Positions 42,813 to 53,470 of a stretch of DNA of 64,000 nucleotides are shown here, in pieces. The notes below the pieces were generated by a model. That model saw nothing but the letters and a program-made list of their open reading frames with translations, searched no databases and was not told the DNA's origin. The translations under genes were made by a program, and so were the position numbers. How positions within the stretch are numbered: the stretch's first letter is position 1; the number at the start of each line of letters is the position of its first letter. The stretch is from Vibrio sp. YMD68 (GTDB lineage Bacteria; Pseudomonadota; Gammaproteobacteria; Enterobacterales; Vibrionaceae), in the NCBI RefSeq assembly GCF_029958905.1, contig NZ_CP124614.1:868001-932000 (forward strand), read 5' to 3'.

Positions 42813-42973
42813 AATGCAGGTTACATATATCAAGTAATCGATTGCATGATGGTTTGTTATTCTATTTAAGCAAAAGCTGACATTAAACTCGGTTCGTGAC
42901 TAGAATCTAAAGAATGAACTCCCTATAATCGGCCCGTTTATTTGTTTCTCCAAACCATCACTGGGTGTAAAAA

Positions 42974-43615
42974 ATGTCTGAGAATAATCAATGTGTCATC
43001 GTCGGAATTGCTGGCGCATCGGCTTCTGGTAAAAGCCTTATCGCAAGTACTATCTATAAAGAGCTGCGAGCGAAAGTGGGCGATAACCAAATCGGCGTTA
43101 TCACGGAAGACTGTTACTACAACGATCAAACTCACCTTAGCATGGAAGAACGGGTAAAAACCAATTACGATCATCCTAAAGCGTTAGATCATGACTTGCT
43201 TTGCGAACACCTAGAGAAGTTGATCAAAGGTCAAGAAGTCGAAGTCCCTGAATACAGTTATACCGAACATACACGCCTACCGAACTCAAGAACACTCACA
43301 CCAAAAAAAGTGATTATATTAGAAGGTATTTTGCTGTTAACCGATCCTAGGTTGCGTAAATTAATGCACGCAACGGTGTTTATGGATACTCCGTTAGATA
43401 TTTGTTTACTTCGACGCGTGAAACGTGATGTAGAAGAACGAGATCGTTCAATGGAATCGGTATTAACTCAATACCAAGAGACGGTTCGTCCTATGTTCAT
43501 GCAGTTTATCGAGCCATCTAAGCAGTACGCTGACATTATTGTTCCGCGCGGTGGTAAGAACCGAATAGCTATCGATGTACTAAAAGCGCACATTGCTAAG
43601 TTATTGAAAGCTTAA
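42974..43615 (+). CDS. udk: Uridine kinase
   Basis: Phosphorylates uridine and cytidine to the 5'-monophosphates. 213 residues with the P-loop [24 protein letters not shown] and ILEGILLL. It has its own promoter in a 160-bp gap after mrp and ends with a strong terminator. Confidence 0.97.
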   Translation: MSENNQCVIVGIAGASASGKSLIASTIYKELRAKVGDNQIGVITEDCYYNDQTHLSMEERVKTNYDHPKALDHDLLCEHLEKLIKGQEVEVPEYSYTEHTRLPNSRTLTPKKVIILEGILLLTDPRLRKLMHATVFMDTPLDICLLRRVKRDVEERDRSMESVLTQYQETVRPMFMQFIEPSKQYADIIVPRGGKNRIAIDVLKAHIAKLLKA

Positions 43616-43683
43616 TGGGTTGAAATGTAAAAAGATTGGATTCTTAGGTTTAGTTGCCGATGAGTCTTTATTTTTATGATAAG

Positions 43684-43711
43684 AAGTGGCACTTTAGGTG
43701 CCACTTTCTTT
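43684..43711 (+). terminator. Terminator of udk
   Basis: 9-bp stem AAGTGGCAC/GTGCCACTT with a 5-base loop followed by TCTTTTTTTT. Confidence 0.8.
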
Positions 43712-43765
43712 TTTTTATTTCCTAGACAATGATGATAGGAATTACCTCAAGCAAGGAAAAAGCGA

Positions 43766-45973
43766 ATGAAAAAACTGTTTTTATTCATTGCCATCCCCCT
43801 GTTCGTTGTTTTTATAGCGATCGCTGCACTCATTTTTCTCGTTAATCCGAATCAATTCAAACCTTTGATCATCGATCAAGCCAAGCAACAGACTGGGTTA
43901 GATCTCGTGATTGAAGGGGACATCAGTTGGCAGTTTTTTCCTTCGATTGGTTTTGAACTGGGTAAAACAGAATTAAGAAACCCGAAGGGTTTTAGCCAGC
44001 CAAACTTGTTCAAAGTGGAAACCATTGGTGTTGATGTTTCAGTCATGCCTCTGTTCAATCAACAGCTAGAGATTGGCAATGTCACTCTTGATGGCGCAGA
44101 GTTTTATCTAGAAACGTTAACATCGGGTAAGCGTAATATCGATGCGTTAACACAAGCTCCAAGCGATTCATCTCAGGTAGGCAAAGCGGACACTGCACCC
44201 GCTAAAGAGGGGCTAGCGAGTTCAGAGCCTTCTGCGGCATCGCAAACCACGTCGAATCAAGATGAGTCTTCACCAACACCTTGGATAATTAATTTAGCAG
44301 GCGTCACAGTTTCTAATGCGGTACTTGAGATTCAAGATCATCAAGCGGGTTCGTTGACCAAATTATACGACGTTTCACTGGGGCTATCGCAGTTTGAGTT
44401 CGACAATTGGACGATTGCTACCTTTGCTGCCAAAGGCCAAAATAACCAACAAAAGTTTGCAGCAAAAGGCCAAGCGGAGTTCAAGCTAGCGTCTGGTTTT
44501 TCTCACTATGCGCTTAAGAATATCGATTTAGAAGCAAGCTTCAATGATCCACAAAATAGCATTGAGTCTGCCAAAATCGGCTTAGATACGTTTGAGTTCG
44601 ATGCAGTCAATAACCTAACTTATGCTGTTACGGGTAATGCTGCGGGTCTTGATCTCAATATGAAAGGCTCCGCTCAGTTAAACATCGACAGTGCGATATC
44701 TAAGGTCCTTCTCAATCAGTTAACTCTGGATGCCACATTTGGCGGAGAGTCTTTACCTCAGTCACCCATGAAAGTGGATATGGCATCGGACTTAAGTTTT
44801 GATTTAACCAAAAGCCACCTTCAATTTGTTCTTGAAAAGTTAACCGCAAATGCTATCGAACTGGATGGTGAAGCGAATATTACATTGCTTGATATTCCTA
44901 AGGTTCGCTTCAATCTTCATAGTCCGAACATCGATCTGGATGAGTTCTTAGGTTTAGGTAACGCACAAGCGAGTACTCAAAAGGGAAGCGATACCACAAC
45001 TGAAACCTCATCAAACAAAACTGAAAGTGACGGTAAGGCTGCGAAGACTTCCCCAACCAAACCGAGTGATCAAACGGTGGAAGTGGAACCTGACCTAACG
45101 GCATTGAAAACGTTAGATGTGAAAGGTTCGATTGTCATTGATAAGTTCAAAGCCAATAACGCAAGCATGCAAGATGTTTCGGCGCAATTCTCTGTCAATC
45201 GTGGCATAGCTGAACTGACATCATTTAGCTCAAAATTGTACGGTGGTTCCATTGCAGCCAGTGCAAAATTAGATGCTCGCCAGTCACCGGCAACGTATAC
45301 CGCGAAGAAACGTATTAAAGGCGTAAAAGTTTTGCCTTTGCTTAGAGATGTTGCTCAAAACGAAACGCTAGAAGGTACCGGAAATATCGATGTTGACGTT
45401 AAAGGTAAGAGCTTGACTGAAACCGGTATTAAGAAAAACTTAGTGGGTACGATTGACATCAACTTTGAAGATGGTGCGGTGAACGGGATTAACGTTGCGC
45501 AGTTGATTCGAGTTAATTACGCCAAGATAAAAGGCGAAAAAGTTGAAGAGCAAACCGGTCCTCAGAAAACAGATTTCAGCGCCATGAAAGCAACGTTGAA
45601 GCTTAATAAAGGAACAGTCACAACGAACAATTTGGCTATGCAGTCGCCATTGCTTCGTATTCATGGTGAAGGCAGTGCCAATTATATCGATGAAACTGTG
45701 AACTTCCTGGTACGTACTTCTATCGTTGGTTCGTTACAAGGGCAGGGTGGTAAGAATATCGATGACCTGAAAGATGTGACGATTCCGATTCAAGTCACAG
45801 GCTCTTGGGTGCAACCAAAGTTTGCTCTGGTTTTTGACGATGTGTTGAAGCAAAAAGCAGAAAAAGAGCTGGATCGAGGCTTGAACAAGCTTGAAGAAAA
45901 ATACGGAGATAAGCTGGGTGATGAAAAAACCAAAGATGCGATTAGAGGCGCTCTAAAAGGTTTCTTTAATTAG
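43766..45973 (+). CDS. asmA: AsmA family protein
   Basis: 735 residues with one N-terminal membrane helix and a long periplasmic beta-rich region. The AsmA signatures are the N-terminal VNPNQFKPLIIDQAKQQTGLDL and the C-terminal conserved block around NLVGTIDINFEDGAVNGINVAQLI. AsmA-like proteins act in outer-membrane lipid homeostasis and are thought to bridge the periplasm. Ser/Thr/Lys-rich low-complexity linkers lie near residues 135-170 and 405-440. Confidence 0.93.
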   Translation: MKKLFLFIAIPLFVVFIAIAALIFLVNPNQFKPLIIDQAKQQTGLDLVIEGDISWQFFPSIGFELGKTELRNPKGFSQPNLFKVETIGVDVSVMPLFNQQLEIGNVTLDGAEFYLETLTSGKRNIDALTQAPSDSSQVGKADTAPAKEGLASSEPSAASQTTSNQDESSPTPWIINLAGVTVSNAVLEIQDHQAGSLTKLYDVSLGLSQFEFDNWTIATFAAKGQNNQQKFAAKGQAEFKLASGFSHYALKNIDLEASFNDPQNSIESAKIGLDTFEFDAVNNLTYAVTGNAAGLDLNMKGSAQLNIDSAISKVLLNQLTLDATFGGESLPQSPMKVDMASDLSFDLTKSHLQFVLEKLTANAIELDGEANITLLDIPKVRFNLHSPNIDLDEFLGLGNAQASTQKGSDTTTETSSNKTESDGKAAKTSPTKPSDQTVEVEPDLTALKTLDVKGSIVIDKFKANNASMQDVSAQFSVNRGIAELTSFSSKLYGGSIAASAKLDARQSPATYTAKKRIKGVKVLPLLRDVAQNETLEGTGNIDVDVKGKSLTETGIKKNLVGTIDINFEDGAVNGINVAQLIRVNYAKIKGEKVEEQTGPQKTDFSAMKATLKLNKGTVTTNNLAMQSPLLRIHGEGSANYIDETVNFLVRTSIVGSLQGQGGKNIDDLKDVTIPIQVTGSWVQPKFALVFDDVLKQKAEKELDRGLNKLEEKYGDKLGDEKTKDAIRGALKGFFN

Positions 45974-45992
45974 TTAAGCACTTAAAGAATGG

Positions 45993-46033
45993 AAAGGCCG
46001 CACCGAGCAATGATGCAAAGTGCGGCCTTTTTA
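45993..46033 (+). terminator. Terminator of asmA
   Basis: 11-bp stem AAAGGCCGCAC/GTGCGGCCTTT with a loop of about 16 bases and following T residues. Confidence 0.7.
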
Positions 46034-46148
46034 TTGTTGGCTATTTGTGGTCAATTGTTGGTTATTGTTGACTAGGTATGGGGCGGGTTACGCGCAAAGG
46101 TGTCAGTTTTAGCTATGCCCCCAGATATCGATTTGGAAACCTGAAACC

Positions 46149-46754
46149 CTACCAGTCAACGCCTTTGAGCGCTTTCACGCCGGATTCAAACGCGTGCTTC
46201 ACATTTTTCACTTCAGAAACGGTGTCAGCAAGCTCGATCAAGCTTCTATGCGCTCCACGGCCTGTGATGATGACCGATTGCATAGCCGGGCGGTTGTTCA
46301 GTGCGTCAAGGACTTCTTCTAACTCTATATAGCCGTAGCTAACCATATAGGTCAGCTCATCAAATAGAATCACGTTGATGGTGTCATCTTGCAGCATGCG
46401 TTTGCACTCTTGCCACACTTTTTGTGCCGCTTCTGTATCCGCCGTTTTATCTTGTGTTTCCCAAGTGAAGCCTGTCGCCATGACTTGGAATTCTACGCCT
46501 AACTTTTCAAGAAGGTTCTTCTCTCCATTGTCCCATGTGCCTTTGATAAATTGAGCCACGGCACATTGTTGTCCATGGCCGACTGCACGCGCGATAGTGC
46601 CAAAGCCAGAAGTGGATTTACCCTTTCCATTACCGGTAATAACGAGCAGCAAGCCCTTTTCTTCCTGTGCGGCCGCGACTTTTTCATCCACTTTTACTTT
46701 TACTTTTTGTTGGCGAGCTTTATGGCGAGATTCTTTGCTGTCATTGGCTGACAT
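46149..46754 (-). CDS. cobO: Cob(I)alamin / corrinoid adenosyltransferase
   Basis: Adds the 5'-deoxyadenosyl group to corrinoids (BtuR/CobA/CobO family). 201 residues with the P-loop GNGKGKSTSGFGTIARAVGHG and VILFDELTYMVSYGYIE. It uses ATP and makes adenosylcobalamin from salvaged corrinoid. No cobalamin riboswitch was seen upstream. Confidence 0.95.
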   Translation of the reverse strand: MSANDSKESRHKARQQKVKVKVDEKVAAAQEEKGLLLVITGNGKGKSTSGFGTIARAVGHGQQCAVAQFIKGTWDNGEKNLLEKLGVEFQVMATGFTWETQDKTADTEAAQKVWQECKRMLQDDTINVILFDELTYMVSYGYIELEEVLDALNNRPAMQSVIITGRGAHRSLIELADTVSEVKNVKHAFESGVKALKGVDW

Positions 46755-46859
46755 GATAAGTCCTTTTTATACAATTAATGCTGACTATCATAACCGAAGT
46801 TTATGGCCTCCAGAACCTGCTATTAGAAAATGATTGAGGGAAATTAAAAAACACTCAGT

Positions 46860-46893
46860 AACCCTCAATCCAAGTGATACTGGATTGAGGGTT
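46860..46893 (-). terminator. Terminator of the universal stress protein gene
   Basis: 13-bp stem AACCCTCAATCCA/TGGATTGAGGGTT, 24 bases past the gene on the minus strand; the T-run follows after several bases, so its strength is uncertain. Confidence 0.55.
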
Positions 46894-46916
46894 TACGTTG
46901 AAGACGAAAGAGGTCA

Positions 46917-47858
46917 TTACGACAATGTGATTGGAGAAACAAAGCCTTGTGGTTTCATTGCCAATAAAGAACAGTTTATGGATTGAAGAATATTCTCTGC
47001 TGTATTACCAATAACAAAACCTGAGATCCCCGTTCTTGCCAGTGTCCCCATGGCTAGGACATCGATTTCTGCTTCATTGACGAAATCAGGAATCATGTTG
47101 TCTGGTTTTCCGTGAAGATGGTGGACGACAATTTCACCTGAAATTCCAGATTCTTCAATCAATCTTTGCAACGCTTGTTCATGCGCTTCTTTAGCTTTTG
47201 ATACTTGATCGGCGAGCTGAGTTTCATCGACTTGAATCCACCCTTGGCTGTCTGGGTAGTTTTCTAAGTAGTGTTCCCAGCAAGAAATAATATGCAGACG
47301 ACTGTCGTAGGTGTCGGCAATGGAGCGGGATAATTCCAAGAGTTGCAATGAAAGTGCATGGTGCCCGTCGCTGGCTGCCATAGGATCAACGGCGACCGCA
47401 ATACGACGTTTGCTTCTTTGTTTAGTAACAGGTCTGTGTAACCAGATAGGGCATGGGCATTTACGCAATAAGGTCATGTCGATGGCCTTAAAACCTTCCG
47501 AGCCTTCATTCAGTGGTTCAGCTTCTTTAATGATCAGGTCATGGTTATTTTCGATGGCCTTTTTAATGATACAAACCGCTGGTTGTTCACTGCTTTTGAC
47601 CATTAAAGGAAACGGCACCTGTTCTTCAGAGATGCCATGCTCAATACGAAAGTTCTTTACACTTTGCTTGAGAGAGTCATGAAGAGATTGCTCGTAACTC
47701 TGTTGGTACTGAAGTAAGTCGTTAGGGAAATAAGGAAAGGCAATAAGGCCAGAAACGGAGACATCTTTGTTGGCGGCCATTCTAACCGTTTGTACCAGCG
47801 CATCACTGTGTCCTGGCAATCCTTGTGTGGCGAAAAGTATGTTCTTAAATCGTTTCAT
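46917..47858 (-). CDS. Tandem-domain universal stress protein (UspE-like)
   Basis: 313 residues made of two UspA domains. The C-terminal domain retains the nucleotide-binding motif GTLARTGISGFVIGNTAENIL (G-2x-G-9x-G-like); the N-terminal domain is degenerate. The family assists survival in stress and stationary phase. Probably a monocistronic unit. Confidence 0.88.
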   Translation of the reverse strand: MKRFKNILFATQGLPGHSDALVQTVRMAANKDVSVSGLIAFPYFPNDLLQYQQSYEQSLHDSLKQSVKNFRIEHGISEEQVPFPLMVKSSEQPAVCIIKKAIENNHDLIIKEAEPLNEGSEGFKAIDMTLLRKCPCPIWLHRPVTKQRSKRRIAVAVDPMAASDGHHALSLQLLELSRSIADTYDSRLHIISCWEHYLENYPDSQGWIQVDETQLADQVSKAKEAHEQALQRLIEESGISGEIVVHHLHGKPDNMIPDFVNEAEIDVLAMGTLARTGISGFVIGNTAENILQSINCSLLAMKPQGFVSPITLS

Positions 47859-48108
47859 ACATATCTCCTTGGTTGTTTAAATTTTAGCCAAAGAACAGGT
47901 TGCTTTGATAGAGCATAATTGTAACCATTTATGACGAGTCACCCCATCCGTTTCCATTCCTCCAGAGAACGTAGGTGACTATACGTTTATCTCCGTTTTG
48001 TTGGTCGATTTTAAAATAAAAATGGATGACAGACTGGCTATTATCAAATAACTTCAATAAGTTAATGGTTACTCAGCGATTATCGAACATAGAGGTAGAT
48101 TTAAGGTT

Positions 48109-48585
48109 ATGCATAGTAAGAAAAAACCTTCCATTCTAGTGGTGTGTATGGGAAACATTTGTCGTTCACCAACGGGTGAGGCTGTTTTGAAAGCCAAAGC
48201 GAAAGAAAAAGGCATAGACATCACGGTGGATTCCGCTGGTACTTTAGGTTATCACCAAGGTAATGCGCCAGATTCGAGGTCGCAACAAGCGGGTGAGATG
48301 AGAGGGTATTGTTTTGATGGAATCACGGCTAGAAAAGTAAGAGAGAATGACTTCACGGACTTTGATCTTATTTTAGCCGCCGATAAAGCAAATCTGGCTG
48401 ACCTTTATGATATTTGCCCTTCAGAACATCAGCATAAGCTTTCACTATTTTTAAGCCACAGTGAGTCTGAGTACAACGAGATACCTGACCCTTATTATGG
48501 CGGAGAGAAAGGCTTCGAACTGGTGTTAGATTTGATAGAAGATGCCGCCGAACAAATCCTGGAACGTCATTTTCAAACGCGATAA
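48109..48585 (+). CDS. Low-molecular-weight protein tyrosine phosphatase
   Basis: 158 residues with the active-site loop CMGNICRSPT near the N-terminus (CX5R-S) and the general-acid loop DPYYGG. These are the two signatures of the LMW-PTP family. The substrate is unknown; no polysaccharide operon is adjacent. It is convergent with the next SDR gene. Confidence 0.9.
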   Translation: MHSKKKPSILVVCMGNICRSPTGEAVLKAKAKEKGIDITVDSAGTLGYHQGNAPDSRSQQAGEMRGYCFDGITARKVRENDFTDFDLILAADKANLADLYDICPSEHQHKLSLFLSHSESEYNEIPDPYYGGEKGFELVLDLIEDAAEQILERHFQTR

Positions 48586-48630
48586 ACGTTAGGCTATCAA
48601 CGAGAATCGCTCAGCCCAATGTGGTGTCAA

Positions 48631-49314
48631 CTAAGTTGCTTCTGCGGACATTATACGTCCGCTAAAGTAGTCATTTGCCACAATATATTCGGTATTTCTA
48701 ATCAACTCATCTTGTATCTGTAGCCAATGGTAATCACTTTTCTTGGAAGCGTGGCTTAACACAGGCACGACACCGCCGACTCGAATATTAAAAGGCGTCA
48801 GTTCTTTTGCCCAACTTTGAGTAAAGCCCGTCACGATGGAAGACGCATTCTCAAAACCTTTAAAGTCTTTGCTTTCATCTACAGAGATGACGTTGACGAT
48901 CACACCATGCTTCTTTTCAAGGCACATTCGTTCAGCGCTTGCTTGACCAAATCCAAACAGAGTGGATGCAAGGGTGGTCAATTGGTCAGAAAACTGTTCT
49001 GCAGATTGATTGCTCGTTAGCCCTGGTAGTGGGGAGTTTGGCCAGTTGTTGACTAAAACATCCGGTGAGCGTTGAAATTTCTCATCAATAAAATCAAACA
49101 GTTGATGAATGGAATGAAGAGAATAATTTTCTACTTTAAACGAGTAAACGTCGTCGGATATGGCTTTGCAACGGGTGTAGGTATCCGTAAGGGTGTGTAT
49201 GTTTTGGTCGCACAACACTAACTTTGCTCCCAACGAAGAAAAATGAGTGGCGAGCGTTCCCCCTAGTAGTGAACCCGCGGATGTGATCAAAATGACAGCA
49301 CTTTTAATATCCAT
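48631..49314 (-). CDS. Short-chain dehydrogenase/reductase-like, catalytically degenerate
   Basis: Rossmann-fold SDR-like protein, 227 residues from MDIKSAVILITSAGSLLGG. The glycine-rich nucleotide loop is altered (ITSAGSLLGG), the NNAG motif reads NNWP, and where active SDRs have Y-x3-K this sequence reads FENASS, so both the tyrosine and the lysine appear lost. It may bind rather than catalyse. The start has AAGGGG upstream; a longer start at 49371 is unlikely. The partner and role are unknown. Confidence 0.75.
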   Translation of the reverse strand: MDIKSAVILITSAGSLLGGTLATHFSSLGAKLVLCDQNIHTLTDTYTRCKAISDDVYSFKVENYSLHSIHQLFDFIDEKFQRSPDVLVNNWPNSPLPGLTSNQSAEQFSDQLTTLASTLFGFGQASAERMCLEKKHGVIVNVISVDESKDFKGFENASSIVTGFTQSWAKELTPFNIRVGGVVPVLSHASKKSDYHWLQIQDELIRNTEYIVANDYFSGRIMSAEAT

Positions 49315-49504
49315 GAACGACAATACCCCTTGTCTATTTTTATTGGTGGGATTTTTTTGTCCACATAGCATGGTTCATTAGCTGTGGTTTAAGTGTGAAT
49401 AACATCAAATAAGCAGTGGGCGAGGAGGTTTAAGTGTTAAAATCAGTATATCGTCACACTAACCCATTCATTTGTTGAATGGGTCTTAGTTTTGAGATTG
49501 AAAA

Positions 49505-50008
49505 CTATGCTTGGGCTTGTATCTGAAAGCTACGCTGTGCCACCACTAACTGGTTATAGAGATCAATTGGAATAAGAGTTTTATTTTTGTTTTCAGTAAG
49601 TTGCCGTCGATGGTGGCCAGATAGATTGTGATACACCTCTTCAGGAAGATCATGAGTATCTTCAGGTAAGTATGCGAGCACTTCTGGCGTCAGATAATGA
49701 TTTAATTTTGCGCTGGCCATTCCACCGTAATGGAACGCATTGGCCTGAGCTGCTGAGATGTCATATGAATATTGATCTGAACGAAGCTGCTGCAGTGGCT
49801 GCAACTCGAACCGTTTACGCAGAGTTTGATCGGTGATTTCAGGTGTCTCGATTTTTTCAATGGGCGTGTTGTCTCGGACATCATCTGAGAACATCGAAAG
49901 AATCAACGCAAAATCTGCGCGTCTACCAGCATGGACGGCGTGGTTAATCCCCGAGCCAAATTGTAGCTCGTTGATAATGCCTGCTTTGTCTAACGTATGA
50001 ACTTGCAT
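49505..50008 (-). CDS. VC2046/SO_2500 family protein
   Basis: 167 residues from MQVHTLDKAGIINELQ, with a GGGGAG ribosome site 5 bases upstream; an ATG 11 codons further upstream is less likely. It is a soluble, charged protein that resembles the conserved family named after V. cholerae VC2046, and it sits next to sodB as there. No function is known to me. Confidence 0.7.
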   Translation of the reverse strand: MQVHTLDKAGIINELQFGSGINHAVHAGRRADFALILSMFSDDVRDNTPIEKIETPEITDQTLRKRFELQPLQQLRSDQYSYDISAAQANAFHYGGMASAKLNHYLTPEVLAYLPEDTHDLPEEVYHNLSGHHRRQLTENKNKTLIPIDLYNQLVVAQRSFQIQAQA

Positions 50009-50131
50009 AATACTCCCCGTTGAATTCACTTTTAACGGCAAGTACTTGGATAACTTTAGATTTATCTACTGTCGAGATGTGCCTAATGCTAGAGGACGAT
50101 ATTGGTTGACTATTATCTAAACGATATAAAG

Positions 50132-50157
50132 AAAAAGCCTGCACGAATGCAGGCTTT
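50132..50157 (-). terminator. Terminator of sodB
   Basis: 11-bp perfect stem AAAGCCTGCA/TGCAGGCTTT with loop CGAA and a T-rich minus-strand tail. Confidence 0.8.
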
Positions 50158-50194
50158 GAATATGACTAAATTATATAGGGGGGATGAAACCGAA

Positions 50195-50779
50195 CTATTT
50201 CGCTAGGTTTTCTGCTACAAATTCCCAGTTTACTAGATTCCAGAATGCAGCCATGTAGTCAGGACGAACATTACGGAAATCGATGTAGTAAGCGTGTTCC
50301 CAAAGGTCAACAGTGAGAAGTGGTGTTACCCCTTCGTCTGTTAGTGGCGTTGCTGCATTAGACGTGTTAACGATGTCTAGAGAGCCATCTGCTTTTTTCA
50401 CTAACCATGTCCAAGAAGAACCAAAGTTATTGATTGCTGAATCTGTGAACTTAGCTTTGAACTCTTCAAATGAACCGAATGCCGCGTTGATCGCGTCAGC
50501 AACTGCGCCAGTTGGTTCGCCGCCTGCTTTTGGTGCTAGACAGTGCCAGTAGAATGTGTGGTTCCAGATTTGTGCTGCGTTGTTGAATACGCCACCTGTT
50601 GAAGTCTTGATGATTTCTTCAAGTGTTTTGCCTTCAAACTCAGTTCCTGGGATAAGACCGTTTAGCTTAACAACGTAAGTGTTATGGTGCTTACCGTGGT
50701 GGAAATCTAATGTTTCTTCTGAGATGTATGGTGCTAGTGCATCTTTTGCGTAAGGTAATGCTGGTAATTCAAATGACAT
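50195..50779 (-). CDS. sodB: Superoxide dismutase (Fe)
   Basis: Dismutates superoxide in the cytoplasm. 194 residues of the Fe-SOD type: [27 protein letters not shown] and the [15 protein letters not shown] metal motif. It is divergent from grxD. Confidence 0.97.
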   Translation of the reverse strand: MSFELPALPYAKDALAPYISEETLDFHHGKHHNTYVVKLNGLIPGTEFEGKTLEEIIKTSTGGVFNNAAQIWNHTFYWHCLAPKAGGEPTGAVADAINAAFGSFEEFKAKFTDSAINNFGSSWTWLVKKADGSLDIVNTSNAATPLTDEGVTPLLTVDLWEHAYYIDFRNVRPDYMAAFWNLVNWEFVAENLAK

Positions 50780-51034
50780 TGCTTAATTCTCCAGTGAGGT
50801 CAAAGAGCGAACTCTTTTTTGTTGCGTCCAATATTATTGTAATTGCGTCGATTAGACTGACTGAGATATAGTTTAGCAAGTTTTTACTTTATTAAAAGAG
50901 TTGGTGCTCATTTTCTTAAGAAATTTACAGCAAAATGAGAACAAAATAATAACCTTACTATTTGAGAGCTTTTTATTCTTTTGCAATGCTTTAGAATAAC
51001 GGCTTAAACGCTGGAATTAGATACAGAGGAAGCA

Positions 51035-51373
51035 ATGGAAACTATCGATAAAATCAAACAGCAAATCGCAGAAAACACGATTCTTTTATACATGAAAGGA
51101 TCGCCAAAGTTACCGAGCTGTGGGTTCTCTTCTCAAGCATCACAGGCTCTAATGGGCTGTGGCGAAAAGTTTGCTTATGTAGATATTTTGCAAAACCCAG
51201 ATATTCGTGCAGAACTGCCAGCGTACGCGCAATGGCCTACATTCCCACAACTTTGGATTAATGGCGAGCTTATCGGCGGTTGTGACATCATCATTGAGAT
51301 GTTCCAAAAGGGTGAATTACAGCCTCTGGTTAAAGAAGCGATGGCCAACGCAGAACAAGGCGATGCTGAATAA
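51035..51373 (+). CDS. grxD: Monothiol glutaredoxin Grx4
   Basis: 112-residue CGFS-type glutaredoxin (CGFSSQA), which binds and transfers [2Fe-2S] clusters. Also visible are the WPTFPQLWINGELIGG thioredoxin-fold segment and the GGCDI motif. Located sodB-grxD-topB as in other vibrios. Confidence 0.97.
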   Translation: METIDKIKQQIAENTILLYMKGSPKLPSCGFSSQASQALMGCGEKFAYVDILQNPDIRAELPAYAQWPTFPQLWINGELIGGCDIIIEMFQKGELQPLVKEAMANAEQGDAE

Positions 51374-51405
51374 TACTGTACAAATGTACATTATTGCTTG
51401 AATTA

Positions 51406-51443
51406 TTAGGGCCACATTTCATAATGTGGCCCTAATTGTTTTT
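51406..51443 (+). terminator. Terminator of grxD
   Basis: 13-bp perfect stem TTAGGGCCACATT/AATGTGGCCCTAA with loop TCAT, then TTGTTTTT. Confidence 0.85.
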
Positions 51444-51457
51444 ATCGTTGTGGTTTT

Positions 51458-53452
51458 ATGTCTCGTCTCTTTATTGCTGAAAAGCCCAGTCTTGGTCGCG
51501 CGATTGCGGCGGCATTGCCTAATCCACAGAAGAAGGACCAAGGGTTCATCAAATGTGGCAACGGGGATGTGGTGACTTGGTGTATTGGACACTTATTAGA
51601 GCAAGTTGAGCCAGACGCCTATGATGACCGTTACAAGAAATGGAATCTCGTCGATCTTCCTATCGTGCCAGAACAGTGGCAGCTAAGACCGCGTAAGACG
51701 TCAAGTAAACAGCTCACGGTGATCCGAAAGCTATTGAAGGACGCAACACAAATTGTTCATGCGGGTGACCCAGATAGAGAAGGGCAGCTGTTAGTTGATG
51801 AAGTGATTGATTACTGCAAGGTGTCTAAAGCTAAGAAAGAGTCGATGGACAGGCTGCTTATTAGTGACTTGAACTTACCTGCCGTAAAACGAGCGCTCTC
51901 TCAAATGCGCAGTAATCGCGACTTTATTCCACTGTCTATTTCGGCGTTAGCGCGTTCTAGAGCCGACTGGCTGTATGGCATGAACATGACTCGTGCTTAC
52001 ACCTTGCTTGGCCAAAAAGCCGGTTACCAAGGTGTGTTGTCAGTAGGGCGAGTGCAAACCCCCGTGCTTGGTTTGGTGGTTCGGCGTGATGAAGAGATTG
52101 AGAATTTCATACCTAAAGATTACTTCACGCTGCATGCTTTGATCCCTTATCAAAATAACGGCCAATATTTTGATATTCGAGCGCGTTGGAAACCAAGTGA
52201 AGCATGTAAACCGTGGCAAGATGAAGAAGGCCGTGTGCTCAATCGAAAGTTGGTTGAAAATGTGGCTAACCGAATTGCGAATCAGCCTGCGACAGTGACA
52301 GAGTCAGAGCAAAAACAAAGTAAACAAGCGGCGCCATTGCCTTATTCGTTGTCAGCTTTACAAATTGATGCGTCTAAGCGTTTTGGAATGAGTGCTCAAC
52401 AGGTGTTAGATACGTGTCAATCGTTGTACGAGAAACATAAACTCATCACTTACCCGCGTTCTGACAGCCGCTATCTACCTAAAGATCACTACTCGCAACG
52501 AGAGTCGGTCGTCGATGCTATCGCCAATAATGCGAAAGAGTTGCAAGGCGGTGCTCAAGGCGCGGATCTTTCCCTTAAGTCCAAAGCATGGAATGACAGC
52601 AAGGTCGATGCTCACCACGCGATTATTCCTACGCCGAAGAAGTCATCGGTGAATGGCCTTTCCGCTAATGAGATGAAGATCTATCAGCAAATCGCTCGTC
52701 AGTATCTGATGCAGTTTTATCCGCCGGCCATTTTTGCCGATGCCAAGCTTGTGTTTGATATCGCTGGAGGCGTGTTCATCGCAAAAGGGCGTCAGCTTAT
52801 CAAACCAGGTTGGAAGGTGTTGATGGGGAAAACGGACACCGAAGAGAAGGGCGACGGCACAGATACGGTTCCTCCATTGGATAAAGGAACGGTGCTGACG
52901 TGTCGTGAAGGCGTGATTGGCGATAAGAAAACCGAGCCACCAAAACACTTTACTGAAGCGACGTTATTACAAGCGATGACAGGTATCGCGCGCTTTGTTG
53001 CGAACAAAGACCTTAAAGCTATTTTGAAAGAGACCGATGGCCTCGGAACAGAGGCAACTCGTGCGGGCATTCTAGATACTTTGTTCAAAAGACAGCTACT
53101 AACTCGACAAGGTAAAAGCATTCATAGCAGTCCTGCGGGGAGAGGTTTGATTAATGCATTGCCTGAGGACTCGACCTTTCCCGACATGACTGCCCACTGG
53201 GAGCATCAGTTGCAAGGCATGGCTGAACGAAACCAAGCGTATCAACCCTTCATGCAAGCGTTAGAAAGTAAGATTGATGGTTTGATGGGCAAGGTAAAAA
53301 CGGGTGAAGTTCCTGAATCCCTGCGCCATCTTCCTAAAGTCGAAAGACCAGCGTTTAAACGTCGTAAAGGCGGTGGTGCGAAGAAGTCCTATGCCAAGAC
53401 AGGTGCGTATGCTAAGAAAGGGACTTACGCTAAGAGGGGCACTAAAAGCTAA
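51458..53452 (+). CDS. topB: DNA topoisomerase III
   Basis: Type IA topoisomerase that decatenates DNA, 664 residues. It has the Toprim DxD ([10 protein letters not shown]) near residue 105 and the active-site tyrosine in [12 protein letters not shown] (about residue 332). The C-terminal 45 residues are a basic Lys/Ala/Tyr repeat ([12 protein letters not shown]) that could aid DNA binding. It begins 84 bases after grxD. Confidence 0.96.
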   Translation: MSRLFIAEKPSLGRAIAAALPNPQKKDQGFIKCGNGDVVTWCIGHLLEQVEPDAYDDRYKKWNLVDLPIVPEQWQLRPRKTSSKQLTVIRKLLKDATQIVHAGDPDREGQLLVDEVIDYCKVSKAKKESMDRLLISDLNLPAVKRALSQMRSNRDFIPLSISALARSRADWLYGMNMTRAYTLLGQKAGYQGVLSVGRVQTPVLGLVVRRDEEIENFIPKDYFTLHALIPYQNNGQYFDIRARWKPSEACKPWQDEEGRVLNRKLVENVANRIANQPATVTESEQKQSKQAAPLPYSLSALQIDASKRFGMSAQQVLDTCQSLYEKHKLITYPRSDSRYLPKDHYSQRESVVDAIANNAKELQGGAQGADLSLKSKAWNDSKVDAHHAIIPTPKKSSVNGLSANEMKIYQQIARQYLMQFYPPAIFADAKLVFDIAGGVFIAKGRQLIKPGWKVLMGKTDTEEKGDGTDTVPPLDKGTVLTCREGVIGDKKTEPPKHFTEATLLQAMTGIARFVANKDLKAILKETDGLGTEATRAGILDTLFKRQLLTRQGKSIHSSPAGRGLINALPEDSTFPDMTAHWEHQLQGMAERNQAYQPFMQALESKIDGLMGKVKTGEVPESLRHLPKVERPAFKRRKGGGAKKSYAKTGAYAKKGTYAKRGTKS

Positions 53453-53470
53453 GACTTATTGAGGTGAGGA

